59,701 nt of DNA from 66-474 sp051954935 (GCA_051954935.1 JBQCHG010000066.1:1-59701); one strand, 5' to 3'. Counted from the first letter of the stretch, positions 24,472-33,340 are shown. The notes: a model not told the origin generated them from the sequence alone. Numbers and translations are program-made.

Positions 24472-25809
24472 ATGCTGACCGAGCTGGGTCTGGTCCTGCT
24501 GCTGGCGCTGTGCAATGCGTTCTTCGCATTGTCCGAGATCGCCCTGATCGCCTCCCGCAAGGTGCGCCTGAAACACATGGCGCGCTCCAGCGCGCAGGCG
24601 CAGATCGCCTTGCGGCTGGCCGAACATCCGGAACGCTTCCTCTCGACCGTGCAGGTCGGGATCACCCTGATCACGCTGATCACCGGCGCCGCCACCGGCA
24701 ACGCAGTGAGCGAACGCATCCGTGTATGGCTGCTGCAACTGGGCCTGCACGGCGTGGTGCCTTATTCGACCATCGTCGGCCTGATCATCGGCTTCATCAT
24801 CGTCACCACCATCAATATCGTGGTCGGCGAACTGGTGCCCAAGCGCGCCGCACTGACCGGCCCCGAGCGCATCGCCTGCGTGGTCGCAACGCCGATGCTG
24901 GTGCTCTCGTGGGTCACCGCGCCGTTCGTGTGGGTGCTGAACCGGTTGAGCGGGCTGGTGCTCGCCATCCTGCGGCTCAACCGCGCGCGTCGCGAGAAAG
25001 TGACGGAAGAGGAAATCCGGCTGCTGGTCGCGGAGGGCGCGGAGCAAGGCGTGCTCGATCCCGACGAGCGCAACATGGTCAATCGCGTGCTGCGGCTGGG
25101 CGACCGCACGGTGGACAGCGTGATGACGCCGCGCCCGCGCATCGCCTGGCTGGATGCCACTGCACCGCTCGCGGAAAACCTGGCGGTGTTGCGCACCACT
25201 CCGTTCTCGCGCTATCCGGTCTATCGCGAGAACGAGGACGAGGTGCTGGGCGTGCTGGAAGTGAAGCGCCTGCTGCGCGGCGCGTCCCTGGAAACGCGAT
25301 TGCCGGAACTGTTCAGGCGTCTCGCCAAGCCGCTGTTCGTGCCCGGCACCGCACGTGCACTGGACCTGCTGGAAGAATTCCGCGACGCGCAGACGCAGAT
25401 CGCGCTGGTGGTGGACGAATACGGCGGCATCGAGGGACTGGTCACGCTGAACGATCTGCTGAGCGCGGTAGTCGGGCGCGCCACACCGGCGGAAGGCGAA
25501 GCGCCGCGCAACGCGCCGGTGGTGCGCCGCGACGACGGCAGTCTGCTGGTGGACGGCTCGCTTTCCACCGACGACCTGCGCGAATTGCTGCAACACCTCG
25601 AGCTGCCCAACCAGGAAGAAAACGATTACCGCACCGTGGCCGGCATGATGATGGCCGCCTTCGGCCACATCCCCGAAGCCGGCGAACATTTCGAGTGGCG
25701 CGGCTTGCGCTTCGAGGTAATGGACCTCGATGGCGCGCGCATCGACAAGGTGCTGATCGCACCGGTCGCCGAAGGCAACGAAGACGAGGCGGAGATGGGG
25801 GGCGGTTAG
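24472..25809 (+). CDS. CorC/HlyC-type hemolysin-family membrane protein (CNNM-like)
   Basis: 445 residues. An N-terminal DUF21 transmembrane domain (about 1-180) with FFALSEIALIASRKVRL, a pair of CBS domains (about 210-330, MTPRPRIAWLDAT and VVDEYGGIEGLVTLNDLL), and a C-terminal CorC_HlyC domain. Homologues export Mg2+/Co2+ or bind adenine nucleotides; the older hemolysin name is misleading. I start at ATG 24472 (MLTELGLVLLLAL), not at the earlier in-frame ATG 24418. It is divergent from the DUF47 gene. Confidence 0.9.
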   Translation: MLTELGLVLLLALCNAFFALSEIALIASRKVRLKHMARSSAQAQIALRLAEHPERFLSTVQVGITLITLITGAATGNAVSERIRVWLLQLGLHGVVPYSTIVGLIIGFIIVTTINIVVGELVPKRAALTGPERIACVVATPMLVLSWVTAPFVWVLNRLSGLVLAILRLNRARREKVTEEEIRLLVAEGAEQGVLDPDERNMVNRVLRLGDRTVDSVMTPRPRIAWLDATAPLAENLAVLRTTPFSRYPVYRENEDEVLGVLEVKRLLRGASLETRLPELFRRLAKPLFVPGTARALDLLEEFRDAQTQIALVVDEYGGIEGLVTLNDLLSAVVGRATPAEGEAPRNAPVVRRDDGSLLVDGSLSTDDLRELLQHLELPNQEENDYRTVAGMMMAAFGHIPEAGEHFEWRGLRFEVMDLDGARIDKVLIAPVAEGNEDEAEMGGG

Positions 25810-25926
25810 AGAGCGAAGGGATCAGGGGCGAGTAGCGAGGGTGCTCCGCTCCGGCAATTTCGCGAGCCGTTGCTCTTCCGAACACTCGTGCACCTGCCTC
25901 ATTCTTCGATCTCGGCGCCTCGCCAC

Positions 25927-26688
25927 TCACCCTCGGTTCTCCCCCGCGATTCGCGCCATCCTCTCCGCATCCGCGAGGATCCCGTGCAGCACGCGCAGTT
26001 CGCGGGCATCGGGTTGCGCGCGCTGGAACAACCGGCGCAGGCGCAGTTCGATCGTGGTGGCCGAACGACCCTTGTGGAAATCGATCGCGTGCAAAGTGCG
26101 GAACAGGTGGGAGAAGAACTCCTCCATGTCCGCGGCGGGGGACGGCGGATCGCGCGACTCGACCTGTCCGGCCGCGCCTGACGGATCGCTTTCCAGCATC
26201 GCCATGCGCATTTCGTAGGCCATCACCTGGACGGCCTGCGCGAGATTGAGCGAGGAGAAGTCCTCCACGCTCGGGATGCGCACCATCGCGTGGCAGCGTA
26301 TCAGCTCGTCATTGTCCAGGCCGGATTGCTCGTTGCCGAACAGCAGCGCGACCTGCGTGTCGCCTTTCAATTCAGTCGCGATTTGCGCAGCCGCTTCATG
26401 CGGTGCGAGTTCCGGCAGCGGAATCCCACGCCGGCGCGCGCTCAACCCGTACACGCGCGTGCAATCCGCGACCGCATTCGGCACATCCTCGAAGACGACC
26501 ACCTTCGCCAGCACATCGTCCGCGCCAGCGGCCATGGCAAGCACTTTCGGGTCGGGATAACGATGCGGCGCCACCAGCAGCAATCGGTCGAATCCCATGG
26601 TGCGGATCGCGCGCGCCGCCGAGCCGATGTTGCCCGGATGCGAGGTGCGCGCGAGGACGAAACGGAGATTTGCGGAAGCGGGCGGCAT
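25927..26688 (-). CDS. trmJ: tRNA (cytidine/uridine-2'-O-)-methyltransferase TrmJ
   Basis: SPOUT-class methyltransferase that 2'-O-methylates position 32 of tRNAs. 253 residues. RTSHPGNIGSAARAIRTMGF, LLFGNEQSGLDNDEL and IPSVEDFSSLNLAQAVQVMAYE are the knotted-fold motifs. The most likely start is ATG 26688 (MPPASANLRF). A longer frame to 26778 would translate the heptamer repeat into AHRSPLT copies and is rejected. There is no visible Shine-Dalgarno before 26688; the repeat lies where it would be expected. Confidence 0.9.
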   Translation of the reverse strand: MPPASANLRFVLARTSHPGNIGSAARAIRTMGFDRLLLVAPHRYPDPKVLAMAAGADDVLAKVVVFEDVPNAVADCTRVYGLSARRRGIPLPELAPHEAAAQIATELKGDTQVALLFGNEQSGLDNDELIRCHAMVRIPSVEDFSSLNLAQAVQVMAYEMRMAMLESDPSGAAGQVESRDPPSPAADMEEFFSHLFRTLHAIDFHKGRSATTIELRLRRLFQRAQPDARELRVLHGILADAERMARIAGENRG

Positions 26689-26697
26689 CGATTTGGC

Positions 26698-26760
26698 GGT
26701 GAGCGGTGAGCGGTGAGCGGTGAGCGGTGAGCGGTGAGCGGTGAGCGGTGAGCGGTGAGC
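26698..26760. repeat. Nine tandem copies of a 7-base unit
   Basis: GGTGAGC is repeated exactly nine times (63 bases) with no mismatch, starting 10 bases upstream of the trmJ ATG. A simple-sequence array with a unit not divisible by three would shift any reading frame crossing it and would be prone to slipped-strand change in copy number. Confidence 0.95.
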
Positions 26761-26780
26761 GGGAAAGCATAACAACACTC

Positions 26781-26915
26781 GTCATTCCGGGGCCGCCGCA
26801 GCTTCATCGCGGCGGAACCACGGAGCTCTTGGCCAGGGATGGCTGGCTTGCCATCGCACCCCCTGCAAAGCAGATCCGGACCCCATTCCCGAAGCGCGGG
26901 CCGCCCCGGAATGAC
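26781..26915. repeat. 135-base element with 13-base terminal inverted repeats
   Basis: Ends GTCATTCCGGGGC and GCCCCGGAATGAC are perfect 13-base complements, and an inner GCCGCC/GCCGCC G/C block lies beside each. There is no transposase and no flanking target duplication is obvious. It could be a MITE-like or REP-derived element; copy number in the genome is unknown. Confidence 0.55.
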
Positions 26916-26959
26916 ATCCGTTGTGTTTCCCTGCTCGCTGCTTCCTGCACACCGGTCCC

Positions 26960-26968
26960 TGCTAAACT
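26960..26968 (+). promoter_or_regulatory. Possible extended -10 for suhB
   Basis: TGCTAAACT at 26960-26968 matches an extended -10 (TGnTAnnnT) about 50 bases before the suhB ATG. No -35 hexamer is recognisable at 17 bases, which an extended -10 may not need. Weak evidence. Confidence 0.35.
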
Positions 26969-27019
26969 AGCCGTTCGCCGCCTCGAGCGGCGCGTTCTTT
27001 TCACCTCGGAAATCCAGTC

Positions 27020-27829
27020 ATGGCCCGACCCGCCGTCACCGTCGCGGTGCGCGCTGCGCGCGCCGCAGGCAATGTCATCCTGCGCTACATGAATCGGGTC
27101 GGCAGCCTGGTCGTGACCGAAAAGCAGCATCTGGATTTCGCCAGCGAGGTGGACCGGCAGGCCGAAGCGGAGATCGTGCGCGAACTGAAACGCGCCTATC
27201 CCGACAATGCGATCCTCGGCGAGGAATCGGGTGCCTCCGGCAAGAGCAACGCGCGCTTCACCTGGGTAATCGACCCGCTGGATGGCACCCACAATTACCT
27301 GCGCGGCATCCCGCAGTTCGCCGTCTCGATCGCGCAACTGGATCGGGGCGAACCGGTGCATGCGGTGATCTTCGACCCGCTGCGCGACGAGATCTTCACC
27401 GCCAGCAAGGGCGACGGAGCATTTCTCAACGATCGTCGCATCCGCGTCGGCAAGCGCGAGAGCCTGGACGGATCATTGATCGCCACCGGCTTTCCGTATC
27501 GCCAGCGCGCGCACCTGGATGCGCAACTTGACATGACGCGCGTGCTGCTGGGCAAGGCCGAAGACCTGCGCCGCGCCGGTTCCGCGGCGCTGGACCTGGC
27601 CTGGACCGCGAACGGACGCCTGGACGGTTATTTCGAGATCGGACTGAAGCCCTGGGACATGGCCGCCGGCGTGTTGCTGGTGCGCGAGGCCGGGGGGCGC
27701 TATTGCGATTTCGCCGGGCGCGACGGCATGCCGGCTTCCGGCAACATCGTCGCGGGGAACCACCACATCGTTGCGCAGATGGTGGAAGCGATCGAGCCGG
27801 TGTTGCCGCCGGCGTTGCTGAAAGCCTGA
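27020..27829 (+). CDS. suhB: Inositol-1-monophosphatase family protein SuhB
   Basis: 269 residues; Mg2+/Li+-sensitive phosphatase that also acts in rRNA transcription antitermination in E. coli. The metal motifs are GEESG, WVIDPLDGTHNYLRGIPQFAVSIA and KPWDMAAGVLLVREAGG. Start ATG 27020 with GG..A upstream. Convergent with the rhomboid gene 9 bases away. The residues needed for either function are intact; NusG/rRNA role cannot be read from sequence. Confidence 0.93.
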   Translation: MARPAVTVAVRAARAAGNVILRYMNRVGSLVVTEKQHLDFASEVDRQAEAEIVRELKRAYPDNAILGEESGASGKSNARFTWVIDPLDGTHNYLRGIPQFAVSIAQLDRGEPVHAVIFDPLRDEIFTASKGDGAFLNDRRIRVGKRESLDGSLIATGFPYRQRAHLDAQLDMTRVLLGKAEDLRRAGSAALDLAWTANGRLDGYFEIGLKPWDMAAGVLLVREAGGRYCDFAGRDGMPASGNIVAGNHHIVAQMVEAIEPVLPPALLKA

Positions 27830-27838
27830 TCGCGCATC

Positions 27839-28495
27839 TCAGCGGAACAGGATCCGCCGGGGCTTGATGGGAAACTTGCCGCGCCAGTATTGCAGCAGCA
27901 CGTAACCGCCCAGCGCGCCCCCCAGGTGCGCGAAATGCGCCACGCCCGCCTGCGTGCCGGTCACGCCGAGAAACAACTCCAGCAGCATGTAACCGATCAC
28001 CGCCAGCCACGCCGGCAGCGGGATCGGCAGGATCAGCGCGATGATCTTGGCGTGCGGATACAACACGCCGAACGCCAGCAGCAGGCCGAAGATCGCGCCC
28101 GACGCGCCCAGCGTCGGATAGAAACCGCCGGTGAAGAAATGCACCACGGCCAGGTGCGCCAGGGCCGCGATCACGGCGCAGAACACGTAGTAAAAAATGA
28201 AGTGCCGCGCGCCGAACAGGCTTTCGATCGGCGCGCCGAACATGTATAGCGCCAGCATGTTGAAGCCGATGTGCGCCCAGCCGCCGTGCAGGAAGGCGTA
28301 GGTGATCAGCTGCCATGCCTGGAACCCGACGGTCACCGGCGTCCCGTCCGAATAGAAGGTCTGCTGCGCGGGACCGAGCGGCCAGAGCGCGGCATGGGCG
28401 ACCAGCCACTCCTGCCCGCCCGCGAGCATGACCAGGAAGATCGCGACGTTGGCGATCAGCAGCGACAGCGTGACGGGGGGTAGGTTGAAGCGCAT
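27839..28495 (-). CDS. Rhomboid family intramembrane serine protease
   Basis: 218 residues, six transmembrane segments. The catalytic Ser lies in GASGAIFGLL near residue 135 and the catalytic His in VAHFAHLGGALGGYVLLQYW near residue 190; HGGWAHIGFNMLALYMFG supplies the second-helix HxxxN motif. All point to an active enzyme cleaving membrane helices. It is on the minus strand directly after the GNAT gene by 9 bases, so possibly the last gene of that operon. Confidence 0.92.
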   Translation of the reverse strand: MRFNLPPVTLSLLIANVAIFLVMLAGGQEWLVAHAALWPLGPAQQTFYSDGTPVTVGFQAWQLITYAFLHGGWAHIGFNMLALYMFGAPIESLFGARHFIFYYVFCAVIAALAHLAVVHFFTGGFYPTLGASGAIFGLLLAFGVLYPHAKIIALILPIPLPAWLAVIGYMLLELFLGVTGTQAGVAHFAHLGGALGGYVLLQYWRGKFPIKPRRILFR

Positions 28496-28504
28496 CGCAA
28501 TCCT

Positions 28505-28948
28505 TCAGATCAGCTGCTTGAAGAACACCGCCTGCCGCTTGTTTTCCGCATAGCCTTCGCGCAGGTAGAAACGGTGTGCGCGTTCGCGGATCACGTTCGA
28601 ATTCACGCGCATTCTCGACAAGCCTCGTTCGCGCGCCCACGCTTCGCAGGCGCGCAACAGCGCAGCACCCACGCCCCTGCCGCGCGAGGCCTCATCCACG
28701 ACCAGATCGGCGAGATGGGCCTTCGGTTCGTCCACCATGCTGTATTCGGCATGCACGTGGGCGGTGCCGGCGATCTTTCCCCCGGCCTCTTCCGCAACGA
28801 GCACCAGCCCCACTCCGTGTGCCCCGATTTGACGCAGACGACGGACGATCGCTTCCGCATCCGCCGGATAGCCGAGCTGCGCCGACAGGCACGCCAGCGC
28901 TTCGGCCTCTGCCGGACTAGCCTCGCGGATGCGGATCGCAACGCTCAC
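28505..28948 (-). CDS. GNAT family N-acetyltransferase
   Basis: 147 residues, starting at a GTG that overlaps the peptidase stop (GTGA). The acetyl-CoA motif DLVVDEASRGRGVGAALLRACEAWAREEG-like run RGRGVGAALL is clear, with NSNVIRERAHRFYLREGY as the C-terminal beta-strand/helix of the fold. Substrate unknown. Its overlap with an M20 peptidase suggests joint expression, as acetyltransferases sometimes pair with deacylases. The frame continues far upstream through the peptidase on paper, but that reading is out of frame with the real peptidase. Confidence 0.85.
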   Translation of the reverse strand: MSVAIRIREASPAEAEALACLSAQLGYPADAEAIVRRLRQIGAHGVGLVLVAEEAGGKIAGTAHVHAEYSMVDEPKAHLADLVVDEASRGRGVGAALLRACEAWARERGLSRMRVNSNVIRERAHRFYLREGYAENKRQAVFFKQLI

Positions 28949-30390
28949 GTCAGCGATTTCGCGCTCGCCTTGCAGTGTTCGGCCACGACTTTCGCCACCA
29001 CCATCGAGACGCGCTTGCCGGTGGGGATGTGCAGGAATTCGTTCGGCCCGTGCGCATTGGAGTGCGGTCCCAGCACGCCGGTGATCAGGAACTGCGCCTT
29101 CGGGAATTTCTCGCCGAGCATGCCCATGAACGGGATGCTGCCACCCTCGCCCATGTACACCGGCGGTGCGCCGAAGGCATCCTGCGAAGCCTGCGCCACT
29201 GCCTTCTCCAGCCAAGGCGACAAGGCCGGTGCATTCCAGCCGCTGGAAGCCTTCTCCAGTTTCAGTTCGACCTTGCAGCCATAGGGCGGATCGCTTTCCA
29301 TGAGATTCTTCAGGAATTCGCCAGCACGCGCACCATCCAGTGTCGGCGGCAGGCGCAGCGACAGTTTCACCGCGGTGGACGGGCGCAACACATTGCCGGC
29401 ACTGCGCAAAGGCGGCAGGCCATCCGCGCCGGTGATCGCGAGCTGCGGGCGCCAGGTGCGATTCAATACCAGCTCGGCGAGATCGTCCGCGACGGGCCTC
29501 ATGCCGGGCAGGAAGGGAAACTTGTCGTAGATCGCAGTAGCCAGCACGCCTGCGCACAACTTCGCCTGCTCGGCGCGCTGTGCCGGAATTTCGACGTACA
29601 GTTCGCTCGGCTTGATCGCACCGGTGCCCGAGTCTTCCAGCCGCGACAGCAGATCGCGCAGGATGCGGAAGCTGTCGGGCACCACGCCCGAGGCATCGCC
29701 CGAATGCACGCCCTCGCTCAGCACGCTGACGGTGAGATTGCCGCCGGTCAGGCCGCGCAGCGAAGTGGTCAGCCACAACTGGTCGTAGTTGCCGCAACCG
29801 GAGTCCAGGCATACGACCAGCGAAGGCTGGCCGATCCTCCCGGCGAGGTGATCCACGTAATGCGGCAGGTCGTAGCTGCCTGATTCCTCGCAGGCCTCGA
29901 TCATGATCACGCAGCGCGCGTGCGGGACCTTCTGCTCGCGCAGTGCCAACAGCGCGGAAAGGGATCCGAAGATCGCATAGCCGTCGTCGGCGCCGCCGCG
30001 TCCGAACAGCTTGTCGCCTTCTCGCACCGGCGTCCACGGACCCAGGCCTTCGTTCCAGCCGGTCATCTCCGGTTGTTTGTCGAGATGCCCGTAGAGCAGC
30101 ACGCAATCGTCTGCGCGCGCCTCGTTGCCGAACGCCGGCACGTCGATGAAGATCAGCGGTGTGCGGCCTTCGAGGCGCACCACCTCCAGCGTGGATCCCG
30201 GCAAAGCCACGAGCTTGGCGCGCGCCCAGGTCTCCATCAGCCCGACCGCATCGTCCATGTAGCCGTGCTCGACCCACTGCGGATCGAACAGCGGCGACTT
30301 GTTGGGGATGCGGATGTACTCGGTGATCTGCGGCACGACCTCCTCGTCCCAGATGCCGCCGACGAAGGATGCGAGCTTGCTGGCGTCCAT
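28945..30390 (-). CDS. M20 family metallopeptidase
   Basis: 481 residues, di-zinc exopeptidase/deacylase family. First metal ligand in LLYGHLDKQPE, bridging Asp in GRGGADDGYAIF, Glu pair in EACEESGSYDLPHYV, and a late HGPNEFLHIPT supplying the last His. The large insert and WNEGLGPWTPV context are like CNDP dipeptidases. ATG 30390 has GGAGAGG 7 bases upstream, better than the frame's other ATG at 30408. It probably cleaves dipeptides in the cytoplasm; no signal peptide is present. Confidence 0.93.
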   Translation of the reverse strand: MDASKLASFVGGIWDEEVVPQITEYIRIPNKSPLFDPQWVEHGYMDDAVGLMETWARAKLVALPGSTLEVVRLEGRTPLIFIDVPAFGNEARADDCVLLYGHLDKQPEMTGWNEGLGPWTPVREGDKLFGRGGADDGYAIFGSLSALLALREQKVPHARCVIMIEACEESGSYDLPHYVDHLAGRIGQPSLVVCLDSGCGNYDQLWLTTSLRGLTGGNLTVSVLSEGVHSGDASGVVPDSFRILRDLLSRLEDSGTGAIKPSELYVEIPAQRAEQAKLCAGVLATAIYDKFPFLPGMRPVADDLAELVLNRTWRPQLAITGADGLPPLRSAGNVLRPSTAVKLSLRLPPTLDGARAGEFLKNLMESDPPYGCKVELKLEKASSGWNAPALSPWLEKAVAQASQDAFGAPPVYMGEGGSIPFMGMLGEKFPKAQFLITGVLGPHSNAHGPNEFLHIPTGKRVSMVVAKVVAEHCKASAKSLT

Positions 30391-30658
30391 GAGCCTCTCC
30401 GCTGACACAAGACCGCTCAGTGTAGCAGCGCAGCCGTTTCGAGCCGTTCTTGTCGGAAATCCCCGACAGCCAGTGCAGCCGGGACGTACGCCTCAACTGG
30501 CTTCGGCTGGCAGACCCGCCTCTGGATCCGCTCCATGCTGTTGTCACGCGATGTCGCGGGAAACTCTGAAGAAGTGTCGGGATGCAAGCTGCCGAGCGCA
30601 GCAGCTTGTTCGGAGTTCCCAGAGCGGCACGTGCCTTCACTACCCAAAGGAGACCGTC

Positions 30659-30991
30659 ATGATCCGCAACATCCTTGCCGCACTCGTGCTTGCGCTGGCC
30701 TGCGCCCTGCCCGCCTTCGCCGCCACGCCGGTGGACATCAACCATGCTGACGCCGCCACGATCGCCAATTCGCTGGACGGCATCGGCCTGAGCAAGGCCA
30801 GCGCCATCGTCGCCTGGCGCAACGCCCACGGCCCGTTCAAGTCGGTGGATGACCTGCGTCAGGTCAAAGGCATCGGCGACAAGACGCTGGCGCACAACCG
30901 CGATGCGATCCGCTTCTCCGGCGGCAGTGCGGTGTCGGAGAATGCCAAGCCCGCGAAGCCGGCGAAAGCCGCGCACCCGCACAAGCGGTAA
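30659..30991 (+). CDS. ComEA-like helix-hairpin-helix protein
   Basis: 110 residues: signal peptide (NILAALVLALACALPAFA, cleavage near 21) and a helix-hairpin-helix DNA-binding domain with VDINHADAATIANSLDGIGLSKA and LRQVKGIGDKTLAHN, then a Lys/Pro-rich tail. Similar to ComEA proteins used in DNA uptake by natural competence. AAGGAGACC stands before the ATG. The 268-base gap before it holds no recognised feature. With pilS/pilR elsewhere in the window, competence is possible. Confidence 0.88.
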   Translation: MIRNILAALVLALACALPAFAATPVDINHADAATIANSLDGIGLSKASAIVAWRNAHGPFKSVDDLRQVKGIGDKTLAHNRDAIRFSGGSAVSENAKPAKPAKAAHPHKR

Positions 30992-31054
30992 GCCAATGTT
31001 CCGGGAAGGCGGCGCGCGCTACACTCGCGCGCCGTCTCTTCCGGAGTATCGCTC

Positions 31055-31516
31055 GTGATCCTGCCGCGTTATCGCATCGGTGCATCCACCATTCCGGGCG
31101 CGGGACTCGGCTTGTTCGTGGAGGAACCGGTGCCGCGCGGACGCGTGGTGATCGCACCGGACGGCATCGGCGGCACTTACAGCTTTGAGGACCTGCAGGC
31201 CGATCCCGAGCTGGCCGCGCAACTGCACACCTCGGTGCGCTGGTTCGAGGATCGCTACACGCTTTCGCCGGAATGGCCGGACGAGTGTTACGTCAACCAC
31301 GATTTCGAGCCCAATGGCCTGTGGCACCTCGGCTTCATATTCGCCGCGCGCAACCTTGCCGCGGACGAAGAGCTGACGATCGACTACCGCCACCTGCTCG
31401 CACCCGGGCAGGAGGAAACCTTTCGCGATACGCGCACCGGCCAGCCCATCATCGGAATGAGCTGGCGCGAGAGCCTGTTGGCGACCAGCCGCGCACTCGC
31501 CAAGCTGCTGGCTTAG
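31055..31516 (+). CDS. SET domain protein
   Basis: 153 residues, consisting mainly of a SET fold: GAGLGLFVEEPVPRGRVV near the start, NHDFEPNGLWHLGF (the NHxxxPN motif) and AADEELTIDYRHLL with the catalytic Tyr motif. Starts at GTG 31055 after CCGGAG. Bacterial SET proteins are protein-lysine methyltransferases, but substrates are seldom known. Post-SET cysteines are missing, as usual in short bacterial forms. Confidence 0.88.
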   Translation: MILPRYRIGASTIPGAGLGLFVEEPVPRGRVVIAPDGIGGTYSFEDLQADPELAAQLHTSVRWFEDRYTLSPEWPDECYVNHDFEPNGLWHLGFIFAARNLAADEELTIDYRHLLAPGQEETFRDTRTGQPIIGMSWRESLLATSRALAKLLA

Positions 31517-31635
31517 AAAAATCCCGCAAGCTGCTGCACGCCGGCATGCCGCACGTCGGCACCCCATGTACCGACGTGTACACTCCGGTGCCTGCTCCCG
31601 CGCGCGGTCCGCCTTCGTCCGCAACCGATTCGCCC

Positions 31636-31977
31636 ATGGCACAGTTCTTCCTCAAGACCCTGATCTCCGCGCTGCTGATCGCGGGCGCGTCCGAACTCGG
31701 CAAACGCTCCAGCGTGGCCGGCGCGGTGCTGGTGTCACTGCCCCTGACTTCGCTGCTGGCGATGGTGTGGCTGTGGCACGACACCCGCGATCCGGCGCGA
31801 CTGGCAAGCTTTTCGATGGACATCCTCTGGCTGGTGATCCCATCGCTGGCCTTGTTCGTGGTCCTGGCCTGGCTGCTGCGTGCAGGCTGGAATTTCTGGC
31901 TCAGCCTCGCCATTGCGATTGCCGCCACGCTGATCGCCTACGCGGCCAGCCTGCTGGTACTCGGGCGGCTGAAATGA
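31636..31977 (+). CDS. DUF3147-like small membrane protein
   Basis: 113 residues with three or four hydrophobic helices, AQFFLKTLISALLIAGASEL, VAGAVLVSLPLTSLLAMVWLW, and a long C-terminal double helix. Length and GKRSSVAGAVLVSLP pattern fit DUF3147/GlpM-like membrane proteins of unknown role. The stop overlaps the next gene's start as ATGA. ATG 31636 is chosen because the upstream frame overlaps the SET gene. Confidence 0.72.
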   Translation: MAQFFLKTLISALLIAGASELGKRSSVAGAVLVSLPLTSLLAMVWLWHDTRDPARLASFSMDILWLVIPSLALFVVLAWLLRAGWNFWLSLAIAIAATLIAYAASLLVLGRLK

Positions 31978-32567
31978 GCGACACGCAAACCCTGTTGCCG
32001 CTGCCGGCCAAGTCACGCCACGTCGAGTCCTGGGCCAATGGCTTGGGGCAAACCGCCGTGATCCTGCGCGAACCGGACGGCAGCGACTGGCGGATACGGA
32101 TCAGCATCGCGCAGGTCGAACGTGACGGGCCGTTTTCGGAACTGCCGGACACGCAACGCTTGCTGGTGCCGCTGGATGCGGCCATGGAACTGCGTTTCCC
32201 GGATGGACGCGCGCAACGAGCCAACCGCTTCGGCGTGCTGCGCTTTGCCGGTGCGCCGGCTGCGTTCGGCATCCTGCCGGAAGGCGCGACCCGTGACTTC
32301 AACCTGATGCTGCGCGACGGGGCGCACGGCGAACTTTTCGCGCGCACGCTGGTGGGCCCCATGGTGCTGCCGGCCGAACCCGGCGCGCGCTGGCTGGTGT
32401 ACCTGCATCGCGGCGGCGCATCCGTGTCAGTGGGCGAAGCTGTTCTGCAGCTTGCCGCCGAAGATGCCGCGCTGCTGAGCTTCCAGACCGGGGCGCGCGA
32501 ACGCGCGGTGATCGAGGGTGCTGGCGAACTGGTCCTCGCAAAGCTCCAGGCCGCCGGCAGCAGGTAG
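31974..32567 (+). CDS. HutD/Ves family cupin protein
   Basis: 197 residues. Conserved WANGLGQTAVILREPDGSDWRIRISIAQVERDGPFSELPDTQRLLVPLD is the HutD/Ves cupin signature. Family members are linked to histidine utilisation (limiting formiminoglutamate) or cold-related roles; the exact function is unclear. The hutG gene is about 20 kb away, so no hut operon is formed. It is coupled to the membrane protein upstream by ATGA overlap. Confidence 0.88.
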   Translation: MSDTQTLLPLPAKSRHVESWANGLGQTAVILREPDGSDWRIRISIAQVERDGPFSELPDTQRLLVPLDAAMELRFPDGRAQRANRFGVLRFAGAPAAFGILPEGATRDFNLMLRDGAHGELFARTLVGPMVLPAEPGARWLVYLHRGGASVSVGEAVLQLAAEDAALLSFQTGARERAVIEGAGELVLAKLQAAGSR

Positions 32568-32662
32568 CCCGGGATCGGGTAGCCTCCGACCCGTAGAATC
32601 GGTATCCGGCGGCGGCGAGGTAGTAGGCTCTTCCTGTTTTCCCCATTCCCGATTCCGATGCC

Positions 32663-33340
32663 ATGCGTGTCCTTGTAGTGGAAGACGATGCGGCGATTGC
32701 CGACGCGGTGTGCGACGCACTGAAGCGTGCCGGTCACACCGTGGACCATCTCGCCGATGGGCGCCAGGCCCTGAACGCACTGCGGGAACACGCCTTCGGG
32801 CTGGTGGTGCTGGATCTCGGCCTGCCCGGCGCGGAGGGCGGCGAGATCCTGCGCAAGCTTCGCGCCGACACCGACCCGGTGCCTGTGCTGGTGATCACCG
32901 CGCGCGATGAACTGGATCAGCGCGTGCGCGCACTCGACCTGGGCGCGGACGATTATCTGGTCAAACCGTTCGCACTGGCGGAATTCGACGCACGTGTGCG
33001 TGCGTTGCTGCGCCGGCGCGCATCGCAAGGCGTCCCCGCCTTGCGGATCGGCAGACTGTCGGTGGATCTGGCCGGACGGCGCGCACTGCTTGACGGTGCG
33101 GCGCTGGAACTCACCGCGCGCGAATTCGGCCTGCTCGAGGCTCTGTTGCTGCGACGCAGCCGCGTCACCAGCCGCGAGCAATTGATCGAGACGCTGTGCA
33201 AGTGGGACGAGACGCTGTCCGACAACGGCCTGGACATCGCGGTATACCGCTTGCGCCGCAAGCTCGCCGGCAGCGGCGTGCAACTGCGCACGGTGCGCGG
33301 GCTGGGTTATCTGCTGGAGGAAAGCGATGCGCAGCCCTAG
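32663..33340 (+). CDS. OmpR/QseB-type response regulator
   Basis: 225 residues. Receiver domain with phospho-acceptor Asp51 (VVLDLGLPG), acidic pocket VVEDD at 5-9 and Lys in DDYLVKPF; then a winged-helix DNA-binding domain with RRKLAGSGVQLRTVRGLGYLL. It is most like QseB/PmrA. It overlaps its kinase by 14 bases. Targets are not evident; there is no palindrome in the 95 bases upstream that I can call. Confidence 0.93.
   Translation: MRVLVVEDDAAIADAVCDALKRAGHTVDHLADGRQALNALREHAFGLVVLDLGLPGAEGGEILRKLRADTDPVPVLVITARDELDQRVRALDLGADDYLVKPFALAEFDARVRALLRRRASQGVPALRIGRLSVDLAGRRALLDGAALELTAREFGLLEALLLRRSRVTSREQLIETLCKWDETLSDNGLDIAVYRLRRKLAGSGVQLRTVRGLGYLLEESDAQP

Larger units (their letters stand above)
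26689..27019. other. 331-base divergent region between trmJ and suhB
   Basis: The region holds the GGTGAGC array, an imperfect long inverted element bounded by GTCATTCCGGGGC (26781-26793) and its perfect complement GCCCCGGAATGAC (26903-26915), and, nearer suhB, a possible extended -10. I see no gene in it. The 135-base element looks like a dispersed repeat of the GTCATTCC type. Confidence 0.6.

Noticed and set aside
26698..26760. CRISPR-like appearance of the GGTGAGC array
   Set aside because: Direct tandem heptamers with no spacers; a simple-sequence repeat.
26689..26778. N-terminal extension of TrmJ to ATG 26778
   Set aside because: It would encode AHRSPLT repeats from the heptamer array, unlike any TrmJ.
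28505..30982. 825-codon minus-strand frame joining the GNAT to upstream sequence
   Set aside because: Only the last 147 codons are GNAT; the rest is the wrong frame of the M20 peptidase.
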